In this document: positions 7,585 to 13,787 of the stretch, piece after piece
How the letters are laid out: each line of letters starts with the position of its first letter
Numbering within the stretch: the first letter of the stretch is position 1
From: TWA4 sp051879215
GTDB lineage: Bacteria; Bacillota; Clostridia; Lachnospirales; Lachnospiraceae
NCBI GenBank assembly: GCA_051879215.1
Contig: JBJELP010000008.1
Coordinates: 1 to 21,140 of the forward strand
DNA length: 21,140 nucleotides
Direction: 5' to 3'
The notes under the pieces: generated by a model
Seen by the model: the letters and a program-made list of their open reading frames with translations, nothing else
Told to the model about the DNA's origin: nothing
Databases searched by the model: none
Made by a program: the position numbers and the translations under genes

Positions 7585-8103
7585 TTATGACTGGCTGCTT
7601 CTGATCCGTTCTTCCAGAATCGCTGCGATTCTGCCGGGAGTCAGTCCCTTTTCATCTATTGTATCATCGGCATATTTTTCATAAAGTACACCTCTTTCTT
7701 CCATCAGTTCCTTTAATCCCTGACCTTCTTTCAGGGCCACACCGCGATCCACCAGATCGCCCAGACGTCTGGACAGTTCCTCATAGGAGACTCTGAGATA
7801 AATCACTTCTCCCAGTTCCCGCAGGTGCTCCATGGCTTCCTGACAATAAATGACACTGCCGCCCGGTGCAATGACACTCCGGCTGACGGAAAGATCGGCA
7901 TTCACCTGATTTTCAATCCGCTTAAAACCATCCAGTCCTTCTTCTGCAATAATTTCCTTCAGCAGACGCTTTTCCTGCGCCTGGATCAGCAGATCGGTAT
8001 CCACAAACTGATAGCCCAGTCTCTTGGCCAGAACGACACCGATTGTACTCTTTCCGGAACCGGGCATACCGATCAATGTAATGTTGTCACCTTTTTTCTT
8101 CAT
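7585..8103 (-). CDS. Shikimate-kinase-like P-loop kinase with altered substrate-site residues
   Basis: A 172-residue P-loop kinase of the AroK fold. Walker A GMPGSGKST is at 12-20, the DTD substrate/metal motif at 35-37 and APGGS at 79-83. A lid-like segment DRGVALKEGQ (119-128) and an RGVLYEKYAD end complete the fold. In true shikimate kinases the FRxxE motif supplies an arginine that holds shikimate, and a GGG loop also contacts it. Here the first is FKRIE (60-64) and the second GGS. The usual lid RPL is also missing. It could still be shikimate kinase, but the residue changes suggest a paralogue with another small substrate. It shares a unit with murC 17 bases downstream. A terminator-like hairpin lies just upstream at 8135-8168. 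Family is fairly sure, substrate not. Confidence 0.75.
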   Translation of the reverse strand: MKKKGDNITLIGMPGSGKSTIGVVLAKRLGYQFVDTDLLIQAQEKRLLKEIIAEEGLDGFKRIENQVNADLSVSRSVIAPGGSVIYCQEAMEHLRELGEVIYLRVSYEELSRRLGDLVDRGVALKEGQGLKELMEERGVLYEKYADDTIDEKGLTPGRIAAILEERIRSSQS

Positions 8104-8130
8104 AGTATCCCGCCTTTCGCCATCAACAAG

Positions 8131-8168
8131 TAAAACAGCCTGAAATCAACCATTGGATTTCAGGCTGT
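8131..8168 (-). terminator. Terminator or attenuator hairpin between the small membrane protein gene and the aroK-like gene
   Basis: A perfect 13-bp inverted repeat, ACAGCCTGAAATC (8135-8147) and its complement (8156-8168), with an 8-base loop. On the minus strand it is followed by TTTTA. It lies 20 bases past the stop of the upstream gene. I see no promoter between it and the kinase-like gene, so partial read-through may feed the next two genes. Confidence 0.7.
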
Positions 8169-8188
8169 ACATTGCTTTATCAATACTG

Positions 8189-8551
8189 TTATTCTGCAGA
8201 ACTTTCTGCTGCAGCGGATGTGGAAGCTTCTTCTGCGGGTGCTTCGGTCTCTTCAGAGCCTGCTTCTTCACCGGAAGGTGCTTCTGTTTCTTCTGCATCC
8301 AGCTCATTCAGAATACCTGTCATATCATTCACAACCATGGAATCCGCAGTATAATTCGGTTTGGATGCCTGATAATTGGTGTATGCGTTCTTCGCTGTCA
8401 GCCCCAGCACGGCAACCAGTCCCGCTGTAATCGCAATTCCGATGATCCAGCCTGCAATACGGGCACGTGCCTTCTTTTTCTTTTCCCTTTCCAGAATCTG
8501 ACGTCTGTTTTTCTTATCTTCTTTATATTTATTTACCTTTTCCAGACTCAT
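8189..8551 (-). CDS. Small single-pass membrane protein of unknown function
   Basis: A 120-residue protein. A strongly basic, Lys/Arg-rich N-terminus (residues 5-31) is followed by one hydrophobic segment (about 32-52, GWIIGIAITAGLVAVLGL). A short polar stretch then leads to an acidic Glu/Ala/Ser/Thr-rich tail (about 85-120). By the positive-inside rule the basic part is cytoplasmic and the acidic tail outside. No catalytic motif or known domain is recognised. The low-complexity tail suggests a flexible extension in the cell wall zone. It has its own promoter (8630-8658) and a hairpin terminator, so it is probably expressed alone. Unknown function; the reading frame is supported by composition and by the flanking signals. 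Confidence 0.7.
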   Translation of the reverse strand: MSLEKVNKYKEDKKNRRQILEREKKKKARARIAGWIIGIAITAGLVAVLGLTAKNAYTNYQASKPNYTADSMVVNDMTGILNELDAEETEAPSGEEAGSEETEAPAEEASTSAAAESSAE

Positions 8552-8629
8552 TGGTCAACAATCCTTTCCTCTTTTCCTGTCATCTGCCCGACATTACCTG
8601 ATATACCTCATGCCGGACCCATGGTAATC

Positions 8630-8658
8630 ATTTTATACTGACCATTCCAAATATGCAA
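8630..8658 (-). promoter_or_regulatory. Candidate promoter of the small membrane protein gene
   Basis: TTGCAT (8658-8653), 17 bases, TAAAAT (8635-8630) on the minus strand, about 80 bases before the ATG at 8551. A run of nine T on the minus strand (8676-8668) just upstream may end transcription of the MFS gene, though only a weak 4-bp stem precedes it. Confidence 0.45.
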
Positions 8659-8685
8659 GTGTAATATAAAAAAAAACATACTGAC

Positions 8686-9951
8686 TTATGCCGCATCCCG
8701 GTTCAGTGCCGCTGCTTTTCCGAAAACGAAGAAGCCGATGACGAACATCAGACTCAGCACAGCCACGCCAGCATTGGCACTGCCTGTCAGCTGTGTCATG
8801 ATGCCCATAAGGGCGGTTCCCATGAAGGAGGCACCTTTTCCGCAGATATCAAAAATCCCGAAAAATTCTCCGGATTTTTCCGGTGGAATGATTTTGGCAA
8901 AGTAGGATCTGGACAGGGCCTGAATCGCCCCCTGAAACATGCCCACGGCAACGGCCAGAAGCCAGAATTCCCACTGTTTATCCAGCTGGATTGCAAATAC
9001 TGCAATACAGAAATACGCAAAAATACAGACACGGATCAGCTTTGCATTGTCCATCTTACCGGAAAGATAACCGAAGAGCAATGCAAAGGGAAATGCAACG
9101 ATCTGTGTTACCAGCAACGCCAGCAGCAATCCCGTGGTATCCAGTCCCAGTGCCTGACCATAGGCAGTTGCCATTTCAATAATGGTATATACACCATCAA
9201 TATAGAAGAAAAATGCAACCAGGAAAATAAAAATGTTTTTATACTGTGTCAGTTCACGGAATGTCTTTCCCAATCGTCTGAATGACTCCGCGATGGGATT
9301 GGTTTCACCGGCTTCCACGTAATATATCTGTTTGTAATTCTTCAGAAGCGGCAGCGCCATGACAAACCACCATGCTGCGTTGATAAACAGGGCAATGCCA
9401 ATGGCTGTGGTCATGGTGATGCCAATGGCGTCTTTCATCAGCACAAACACCAGACTGATCACAAAGGGAATACAGCTTCCGATATATCCCCATGCATATC
9501 CCTTGGAGGATACGGAATCCATGCGTTCCGGCGTGGTCACATCGGTCAGCATGGAATCATAAAAAACAAGGCTGGCCGCATAACCGGTTTTTGCAACAAT
9601 AAATACGATCAGGAATACGATCCATGACCCCGGAAGGATCAGCGCCCCGCATCCTGCCACACCAACCAGCAGCGCAATGGTAAAAACCTTCTTTTTCATC
9701 CCTTTCTGATCGGAAAGGGAGCCGAATACCGGTCCGATAAAGGCCACCAGCAAGGTGGATATGGATGCCGCATATCCCCACCATGCCAGATAATCCGTAC
9801 TGGATACCCCGGCATTTTCCGCAAGGGCATTAAAATAAATAGGAAGAATGGTCGCCACCAGCAGGGTGAATGCAGAGTTTCCCACATCATAAAGAACCCA
9901 GCTCAGCTCCAGTCCAGTCAGCTTCTTGCTTTCTTTTGTTTCTTTTCCCAT
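8686..9951 (-). CDS. MFS transporter of the UMF1/ATG22-like group
   Basis: A 421-residue membrane protein with about eleven or twelve hydrophobic segments. The N-terminal WVLYDVGNSAF motif (19-29) is typical of the UMF1/ATG22-like branch of the major facilitator superfamily. The loop GSLSDQKGMKKK (77-88) matches the MFS loop 2-3 signature G-x3-D-(R/Q)-x-G. A central cytoplasmic loop with charged residues lies near 215-235. ATG22 in yeast exports amino acids from the vacuole, but bacterial members are largely uncharacterised and the substrate cannot be told. AGAGG lies five bases before the ATG. It starts 43 bases after the phospholipase-like gene and is likely co-transcribed with it. Family confidence is high. 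Confidence 0.85.
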   Translation of the reverse strand: MGKETKESKKLTGLELSWVLYDVGNSAFTLLVATILPIYFNALAENAGVSSTDYLAWWGYAASISTLLVAFIGPVFGSLSDQKGMKKKVFTIALLVGVAGCGALILPGSWIVFLIVFIVAKTGYAASLVFYDSMLTDVTTPERMDSVSSKGYAWGYIGSCIPFVISLVFVLMKDAIGITMTTAIGIALFINAAWWFVMALPLLKNYKQIYYVEAGETNPIAESFRRLGKTFRELTQYKNIFIFLVAFFFYIDGVYTIIEMATAYGQALGLDTTGLLLALLVTQIVAFPFALLFGYLSGKMDNAKLIRVCIFAYFCIAVFAIQLDKQWEFWLLAVAVGMFQGAIQALSRSYFAKIIPPEKSGEFFGIFDICGKGASFMGTALMGIMTQLTGSANAGVAVLSLMFVIGFFVFGKAAALNRDAA

Positions 9952-9994
9952 AAAAACCTCTTCTGAATCTCTTTCTTGCTTTTCCCTCTGAAAC

Positions 9995-10789
9995 CTAATT
10001 GAAGTCCCGTTTCATCCGTTCGGAAATATCCTTGCCGCAGACTGTTTCAAATGCATATTTTCTGATTTCCATGGCACATTCCGTTACTGCATTTTCCAGG
10101 CGGTTGGACAATTCTTCACAGATCGGTTCGCACTGAGGATTGGCCTCGGACTGCATCACCTGAGATACATATTCATTACCGGCACCAAATACGGTTGTCA
10201 TCAGCCATGTCAGAAAACGTCTCTTCACGCTGCAGGGTGCATGGAAGAGTTTTTTGATCAGGCGCATTCTTTCCTGACTGATTCGAACGGTATAGGTGGA
10301 TAAGCCTTTATAAAATACGGACATGGTTTCTGCCAGTTCCTGTGAAGTATCCACCAGTCTGTACAGGGGAAATGACAGAGGATCCTTTCCATCCTGTTCC
10401 ATCATATAGCGGTCAAACTCCGTTTCCTGCTCCGTATGAGACTCTCCGGTTTCGCCAACCATCTGTGTCACATAGCCATGACAGGAAGAATCCAGCATAA
10501 AGTGGCAGATAAATCCCATGACGTAGGCTCCCTCCGGTGATTCCATCCCGGTTACACGTAAAATCTTTGCGGCTCTTTCCAGAAATACCGCCGCTTCTTC
10601 CTTATGAATCCGGCTTCCCAGCTCTCCATAACGGTTCTTTTTCAATGGATTATAAAAGAAAAGAAAGTCCGGTCCCTGCAATCCTGCAAGATACTCTCTT
10701 CTGTAAGTTCCTGCTATTTTTTTCAGATCATTCGGCAGCTGCCTGAATACCTTCTTTCCAAAACTGTAATGTGCATATATTGCGGGCAT
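9995..10789 (-). CDS. Zinc-dependent phospholipase C-like protein, cytoplasmic
   Basis: A 264-residue protein of the zinc-dependent phospholipase C/S1-P1 nuclease-like helical fold. Candidate metal ligands occur in the expected order: H7 (IYAHYSFG), D41 (GPDFLF), H62, the GFICHFMLDSSCHGY block with H96, D100 and H104, and H118/E122 in SHTEQETEFD. There is no signal peptide, unlike the secreted clostridial alpha-toxins, so this is a housekeeping intracellular relative, not a toxin. Residues 175-264 are helical and charged. The ATG follows AGGAGG by six bases. It heads an operon with the MFS transporter. The activity on phospholipids is inferred from the fold only; the natural substrate is unknown. 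Confidence 0.78.
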   Translation of the reverse strand: MPAIYAHYSFGKKVFRQLPNDLKKIAGTYRREYLAGLQGPDFLFFYNPLKKNRYGELGSRIHKEEAAVFLERAAKILRVTGMESPEGAYVMGFICHFMLDSSCHGYVTQMVGETGESHTEQETEFDRYMMEQDGKDPLSFPLYRLVDTSQELAETMSVFYKGLSTYTVRISQERMRLIKKLFHAPCSVKRRFLTWLMTTVFGAGNEYVSQVMQSEANPQCEPICEELSNRLENAVTECAMEIRKYAFETVCGKDISERMKRDFN

Positions 10790-10810
10790 GCGCAGCCTCC
10801 TTTCTCATCA

Positions 10811-10836
10811 AATCGACGCTTACGGAGATTTGGCGC
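10811..10836. repeat. 26-bp intergenic repeat, copy 1
   Basis: Matches the copy at 17804-17829 at 20 of 26 positions, and all six differences are transitions. It begins AATCGACG and ends GGCGC. It lies in the predicted 5' leader of the phospholipase-like gene, where CAAATC (10809-10814) and GATTTG (10827-10832) can pair just upstream of the ribosome site. Confidence 0.5.
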
Positions 10837-10864
10837 TGTAAATAGATAAATCAGCACCAGAAAT

Positions 10865-10893
10865 AGTATACCTGAATCCGCCCGTTCTGTAAA
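10865..10893 (-). promoter_or_regulatory. Promoter of the phospholipase-like/MFS operon
   Basis: TTTACA (10893-10888), 17 bases, TATACT (10870-10865) on the minus strand. Transcription would begin near 10858, leaving a leader of about 70 bases before the ATG at 10789. Confidence 0.65.
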
Positions 10894-10901
10894 CTGCATG
10901 G

Positions 10902-10924
10902 ACCGGGAAAAACCCGGTGTTTTT
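10902..10924 (+). terminator. Short GC hairpin with T run between two divergent promoters
   Basis: ACCGGG (10902-10907) and CCCGGT (10913-10918) around an AAAAA loop, followed by GTTTTT. It lies between the -35 boxes of the two divergent promoters, so it does not follow any gene. It could act as a barrier to stray transcription or as a protein-binding site. Confidence 0.35.
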
Positions 10925-10931
10925 CCTCCGG

Positions 10932-10960
10932 TTGACAAATACCGTTTCTTAACTTATTAT
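10932..10960 (+). promoter_or_regulatory. Promoter of the PII gene
   Basis: TTGACA (10932-10937), 17 bases, TATTAT (10955-10960). The predicted start is near 10967, giving a leader of about 147 bases before the PII ATG. The large hairpin at 10968-11027 would then sit at the very 5' end of the RNA. Confidence 0.7.
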
Positions 10961-10967
10961 CAAATTA

Positions 10968-11027
10968 GTACAGCGAATAATAATGAACCCGTCATATCAC
11001 TTGTCTGATTTTTATTATTCGATGTAC
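10968..11027 (+). promoter_or_regulatory. Large 5' leader stem-loop upstream of the PII gene
   Basis: GTACAGCGAATAATAA (10968-10983) pairs with TTATTATTCGATGTAC (11012-11027) at 15 of 16 positions, with one G/A mismatch and a 28-base loop. No known riboswitch consensus is recognised in it. It may stabilise the 5' end, bind a protein as DNA, or regulate translation. Confidence 0.55.
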
Positions 11028-11082
11028 CAGAAACCGTATCGGAGTCATGGTCTGTTTTTTCCGATATGGACAGGAGGTTCAG

Positions 11083-11097
11083 GTGCAGAAACCCTGA
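11083..11097 (+). CDS. Possible tiny leader peptide (MQKP) before the PII gene
   Basis: GTG CAG AAA CCC TGA lies five bases after a full AGGAGG (11072-11077). Its stop is just before the second AGGAGG, which serves the PII gene. The arrangement repeats CAGGAGG twice within about 30 bases. Translation is not proven; the reading frame is very short and could be accidental. Confidence 0.25.
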   Translation: MQKP

Positions 11098-11113
11098 CAG
11101 GAGGAGAATCATT

Positions 11114-11467
11114 ATGAGTAAAATTTATAAAGTGGAAATCATCACCAGAAAAGAAAAATTTCAGGAATTAAAGGACGAACTGACCCGGATCGGTGTGGAA
11201 GGCATGACCGTTTATGACGTTCAGGGCTGCGGTGTCCAGAAAGGTATTGTTACTTATTACCGCGGTGTAAAAACAGAAATCCAGCTGATTCCCAAGATTA
11301 AAATCGATATTGTTGTTTCAGAAGTTCCTTATGAAAAGGTGCTGGAAACAGCAGAACGTGTTCTGAAAACAGGAACCGTCGGAGATGGAAAGGTATTCGT
11401 ATCTGAGCTGACGGAAGTACTTCGAATCCGAACCGGTGAACGTGGTGCTGACGCGATCCGCAACTGA
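11114..11467 (+). CDS. PII nitrogen regulatory protein family member
   Basis: A 117-residue PII-family signal protein, which normally forms trimers that bind ATP/ADP and 2-oxoglutarate and control ammonium transport or nitrogen enzymes. It has the GCGVQKG block (38-44), the T-loop YYRGVKTEIQLIPKIKI (48-64), the B-loop TVGDGKVFV (78-86) and the C-terminal RIRTGE (104-109). The position equivalent to the uridylylated Tyr51 of enteric GlnB is Thr54 here, so that modification is not expected. A frame extension to an ATG at 11066 lacks a ribosome site; the ATG at 11114 has AGGAGG and is used. No amtB or glutamine synthetase gene is adjacent, so its target is unknown. It is transcribed alone with a structured leader and a terminator. 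Confidence 0.88.
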   Translation: MSKIYKVEIITRKEKFQELKDELTRIGVEGMTVYDVQGCGVQKGIVTYYRGVKTEIQLIPKIKIDIVVSEVPYEKVLETAERVLKTGTVGDGKVFVSELTEVLRIRTGERGADAIRN

Positions 11468-11486
11468 AAATAACATAATGACCAGG

Positions 11487-11515
11487 AAAAGCTGTCTGAA
11501 ATGACAGCTTTTTTT
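11487..11515 (+). terminator. Rho-independent terminator of the PII gene
   Basis: AAAAGCTGTC (11487-11496) pairs with GACAGCTTTT (11503-11512) around a six-base loop and runs into seven T. It lies 20 bases after the PII stop. Confidence 0.85.
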
Positions 11516-11571
11516 ATTGGGCAAATCCAGACAAAACTTCAAATGATTGATTTTAAAAAAATTTCAGATAG

Positions 11572-11600
11572 TTGAGCATAATTTATCAAAAAAGTATATA
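11572..11600 (+). promoter_or_regulatory. Candidate promoter of the XRE regulator gene
   Basis: TTGAGC (11572-11577), 17 bases, TATATA (11595-11600), partly overlapped by a second TATAAT at 11599-11604. The region from 11530 to 11650 is very AT-rich and contains no reading frame of note. Confidence 0.5.
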
Positions 11601-11678
11601 TAATAAACCCTCCATAGATGGAAATAATGATATTTTCGTTTTATACTATAAATAATTACTAGAAACCGGGAGGCTCGA

Positions 11679-12011
11679 ATGGAAATCAACTACAAACTTG
11701 TTGGACAGCGTATGCAGCAGCTTCGCAAGGCCAACAATATCACACAGGAACAGATTGCCGATAGCCTTAACACCACCGTTGCCTTTATCAGTAATATCGA
11801 AAACAATCGAACCAAGATGAATCTTCGCGTGTTAACCTACTACGCATCGCTCCTTAATGTTTCTGTCGATTATCTGCTGCATGCAGGCATGACAGATTCC
11901 GACCATTCAACAGATGTGCTGGATGCCGAAATTTTACATCTTCTTCGCCAGTGTGATGCCAAAACAAAGGAAAAAATAATTCGCTGCCTTCACATCATTC
12001 TTGACGAATAG
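11679..12011 (+). CDS. XRE-family helix-turn-helix regulator
   Basis: A 110-residue protein. Residues about 8-64 form a Cro/C1-type HTH: VGQRMQQLRKANNITQEQIADSL, then TVAFISNIENNRTKMNLRVLTYYASLLNVSVDYLL. The tail (70-110) is short and helical, with LDAEILHLLRQCDAKTKEKIIRCLHIIL, and may dimerise. There is no ligand or peptidase domain. GGGAGG precedes the ATG. The gene stands alone between two terminators, so context gives no target; autoregulation is common for such proteins. Small regulators of this shape occur in both chromosomes and mobile elements, but nothing mobile is seen around it. Confidence 0.85.
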   Translation: MEINYKLVGQRMQQLRKANNITQEQIADSLNTTVAFISNIENNRTKMNLRVLTYYASLLNVSVDYLLHAGMTDSDHSTDVLDAEILHLLRQCDAKTKEKIIRCLHIILDE

Positions 12012-12027
12012 TCCGGCACGTCCAATC

Positions 12028-12067
12028 CTGATGCAGTATCATCTCAAAAGAACTGCATCAGTTTTTT
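12028..12067 (+). terminator. Rho-independent terminator of the XRE gene
   Basis: CTGATGCAGT (12028-12037) pairs perfectly with ACTGCATCAG (12052-12061) around a 14-base loop, followed by TTTTTT. The next 130 bases are T-rich on the plus strand and hold no gene. Confidence 0.85.
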
Positions 12068-12203
12068 GTCTGCATGCACAACATTCATACCTCCTGGTTG
12101 TACTGAATTCCAATGTTTTTTTTTCATATTTTTTCTGCTCGTTTTTTCAAGTATTTCTTATCATTTTTCCCGTTGTATTTCACGCACAAGACGCCCAAAA
12201 AGA

Positions 12204-12232
12204 TTGACTTTAATTTAACATCTTGTTACAAT
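12204..12232 (+). promoter_or_regulatory. Promoter of the ferredoxin gene
   Basis: TTGACT (12204-12209), 17 bases, TACAAT (12227-12232). A T-rich stretch lies upstream (about 12116-12180). The ribosome site AAAGGGG is five bases before the ATG at 12301. Confidence 0.65.
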
Positions 12233-12300
12233 GAATAGAACGGCAGAATAATCTGCACGTAAAAAAGAGGGTACGTATTAATTTACGGAAAGGGGTAAAC

Positions 12301-12684
12301 ATGAAGAAATTAAAAGTTGTTGACCAGGCTGCATGTATGGCATGTAAGCAGTGTGAAATTGTCTGTTCAGAAACATTCTACAAAGAATATGATCCGGATC
12401 TTTCATGCATTCGTATTGGCATGAAGAATGACGCTGTCAAGACTTTTGTTTGTGTACAGTGCGGTAAATGTGCTAAGACCTGTGAACACGACGCAATCAC
12501 CCAGAACGCTAAGGGTGTATTCACCATCAACAAGAAAAACTGTGTTGGCTGCGGCAAGTGCGTAGAAGCATGTCCTTTTGGTGTTCTTCGCATGGCAGAA
12601 GGCGCTGAACATCCTTCCAAGTGTATCGCATGCGGCAAGTGCGCTAAATCTTGTCCTGTTGATGCAATCGCTATCGTGGAATAA
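12301..12684 (+). CDS. Ferredoxin-type protein with four [4Fe-4S] motifs
   Basis: A 127-residue soluble electron carrier resembling HycB/CooF-type iron-sulfur subunits. Four complete CxxCxxCxxxC motifs are present: C12-C15-C18-C22, C51-C54-C57-C61, C81-C84-C87-C91 and C108-C111-C114-C118. The third and fourth end in CP as in classic bacterial ferredoxins, while the first two lack the proline. One more cysteine (C36) stands alone. Such proteins usually serve as the electron-transfer subunit of a larger oxidoreductase, but no catalytic subunit lies next to it: it has its own promoter and terminators. Codon use looks optimised (GGC, AAG, TGT/TGC), which suggests high expression. It is probably a general low-potential carrier; its partner is unknown. 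Confidence 0.88.
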   Translation: MKKLKVVDQAACMACKQCEIVCSETFYKEYDPDLSCIRIGMKNDAVKTFVCVQCGKCAKTCEHDAITQNAKGVFTINKKNCVGCGKCVEACPFGVLRMAEGAEHPSKCIACGKCAKSCPVDAIAIVE

Positions 12685-12695
12685 TTTCCACAGCG

Positions 12696-12782
12696 GTTCA
12701 GAAACACGGCAGGATATTTCTGAACTTTACATATCACAGTACGTTTCCTGCAGAAATTACATATAATCAGGACGTTTCCTGA
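12696..12782 (+). other. Hairpins and a direct repeat downstream of the ferredoxin gene
   Basis: GTTCAGAAA (12696-12704) and TTTCTGAAC (12717-12725) form a perfect 9-bp stem followed by TTTAC. ACGTTTCCTG occurs twice (12741-12750 and 12772-12781). TCAGGA and TCCTGA form a second small hairpin around 12768-12782. Together they make a 3' region with serial stems before the main terminator; they may protect the mRNA end. Confidence 0.4.
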
Positions 12783-12788
12783 TATATG

Positions 12789-12833
12789 AAAAAGGGGGGC
12801 TGCCGCACTGAATCAGTGCGTCGGCCCCTTTTT
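12789..12833. terminator. Bidirectional terminator between the ferredoxin and permease genes
   Basis: AAAAAGGGG (12789-12797) pairs with CCCCTTTTT (12825-12833), and GCACTG (12805-12810) with CAGTGC (12814-12819), with an internal loop between. T runs exist in both directions. It directly abuts the permease stop at 12834 and belongs to the same stem-loop family as 2071-2094 and 21063-21109. Confidence 0.8.
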
Positions 12834-13709
12834 CTACAAAATTCCGAACAGCTGGATCAGAAGTCCCCAGAATACACCGCTTGCATACAGAAGACCCACG
12901 ATTTTCAGAGCTTTCTTTCTGTCATCCATGGTGCGGAAAAGTATCATAAGACCCACACCTGCGCTGACCAGAAGGCCGGACATCATGGCACCGCCGTTCA
13001 GAACGCCGTCCAGATACAGTTTCGTTATGATAACAGAAGAGGCACAGTTGGGAATCAGTCCCGCCAGACCTGCCAGCATCTGACCTGCCACCGGAACATT
13101 CAGGATCAGTCCCGCCAGATTTTCCTCACCAAACCATCCGATGCACAGATTTAACAGCATGCTGATCAGAAAAATATACCAGACAATCCGGATGGTATGA
13201 TTCAGAGCAGAAGAAAAAATACTTCCATCCCCACATCCGCAATTCTCATGCTCGCAGACTTCATGAATATGCTCACCCCTGTGGGTATGACCGGGCATAT
13301 GCCGCAGGATCCAGTCCACTGACAGACCGGTGATCAGGCCGATCAGCAGTTTCAATCCGAGAATTTTCAGAATCAGACCGGTTTCCACCTGCTCCGAAAG
13401 AAAAATCGGAAGCATCTCATCCGAGGTGGACAGATATACCGCCAGTAAAGTCCCCACTGTGATCAGACCGCCTCCATATAGTCCGGATGCAGAGGCAGAA
13501 AAACCGCACTGGGGAAATACCCCCAGAATGCCGCCCCATATGGGTCCGGTTTTTCCTGCTTTCCGAATTATATCCACCGTCCTGTCTCCGGTTTTATGCT
13601 CCACATATTCCATGATCAGATACGTCAGAAACAGAAACGGAATCAGCCGGATACTGTCCATTGCACTGTCTGCTATACAATCTGTAAATAATTCCATGAA
13701 AAACTCCAT
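12834..13709 (-). CDS. Putative metal (manganese/arsenic-type) permease of the ArsP_2 group
   Basis: A 291-residue membrane protein with about eight to ten hydrophobic segments. It has two related blocks typical of this permease group: GPIWGGILGVFPQCGFSAS (about 55-73) and GLIPNCASSVIITKLYLDG (about 220-238). Each places a Cys beside a Pro in a membrane re-entrant region. Between the halves is a cytoplasmic loop rich in His, Cys and Glu (about 136-160, with HTHRGEHIHEVCEHENCGCG), which probably binds metal. Such proteins are often annotated as putative manganese transporters or arsenic efflux proteins; direction and metal are not established. An upstream frame extension exists, but the ATG at 13709 follows GGAG by nine bases and lies after the promoter. 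The preceding Fur-family gene suggests metal control. Confidence 0.75.
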   Translation of the reverse strand: MEFFMELFTDCIADSAMDSIRLIPFLFLTYLIMEYVEHKTGDRTVDIIRKAGKTGPIWGGILGVFPQCGFSASASGLYGGGLITVGTLLAVYLSTSDEMLPIFLSEQVETGLILKILGLKLLIGLITGLSVDWILRHMPGHTHRGEHIHEVCEHENCGCGDGSIFSSALNHTIRIVWYIFLISMLLNLCIGWFGEENLAGLILNVPVAGQMLAGLAGLIPNCASSVIITKLYLDGVLNGGAMMSGLLVSAGVGLMILFRTMDDRKKALKIVGLLYASGVFWGLLIQLFGIL

Positions 13710-13732
13710 ACCGTAAATCTCCTGCCGTGTCG

Positions 13733-13751
13733 AATTTGCAATCAATTTGCA
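13733..13751 (-). promoter_or_regulatory. Candidate Fur-family operator before the permease gene
   Basis: AATTTGCA occurs twice on the plus strand, at 13733-13740 and 13744-13751, an 11-base period. The same stretch reads as an inverted repeat TGCAA-N5-TTGCA. It lies at the predicted transcription start, where a bound repressor would block initiation. Assignment to the neighbouring Fur protein is inference. Confidence 0.4.
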
Positions 13752-13758
13752 TTTTCAT

Positions 13759-13787
13759 ATTATACGGAGTCTTTTCAATTCTGTCAA
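13759..13787 (-). promoter_or_regulatory. Perfect consensus promoter of the permease gene
   Basis: TTGACA (13787-13782), 17 bases, TATAAT (13764-13759) on the minus strand. The -35 box overlaps the fur stop codon (13786-13784). A strong promoter directly after the regulator gene fits tight repression when the metal is scarce or abundant. Confidence 0.8.

Larger units (their letters stand above)
10790..11113. other. Divergent intergenic region between the phospholipase-like and PII genes
   Basis: This 324-base gap holds no convincing protein gene. From left to right it contains one copy of a 26-bp repeat (10811-10836), the minus-strand promoter, a short GC hairpin (10902-10924), the plus-strand promoter, a large leader hairpin (10968-11027), a second dyad (ATCGGA 11038-11043 and TCCGAT 11060-11065) and a five-codon reading frame (11083-11097). 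Confidence 0.7.

Noticed and set aside
9995..10789. Secreted alpha-toxin-like phospholipase
   Set aside because: There is no signal peptide and no C-terminal membrane-binding domain; it looks like an intracellular housekeeping relative.
11066..11113. 16-codon extension of the PII protein
   Set aside because: It has no ribosome site, is Arg-rich and is not part of the PII fold; the ATG at 11114 has an ideal context.
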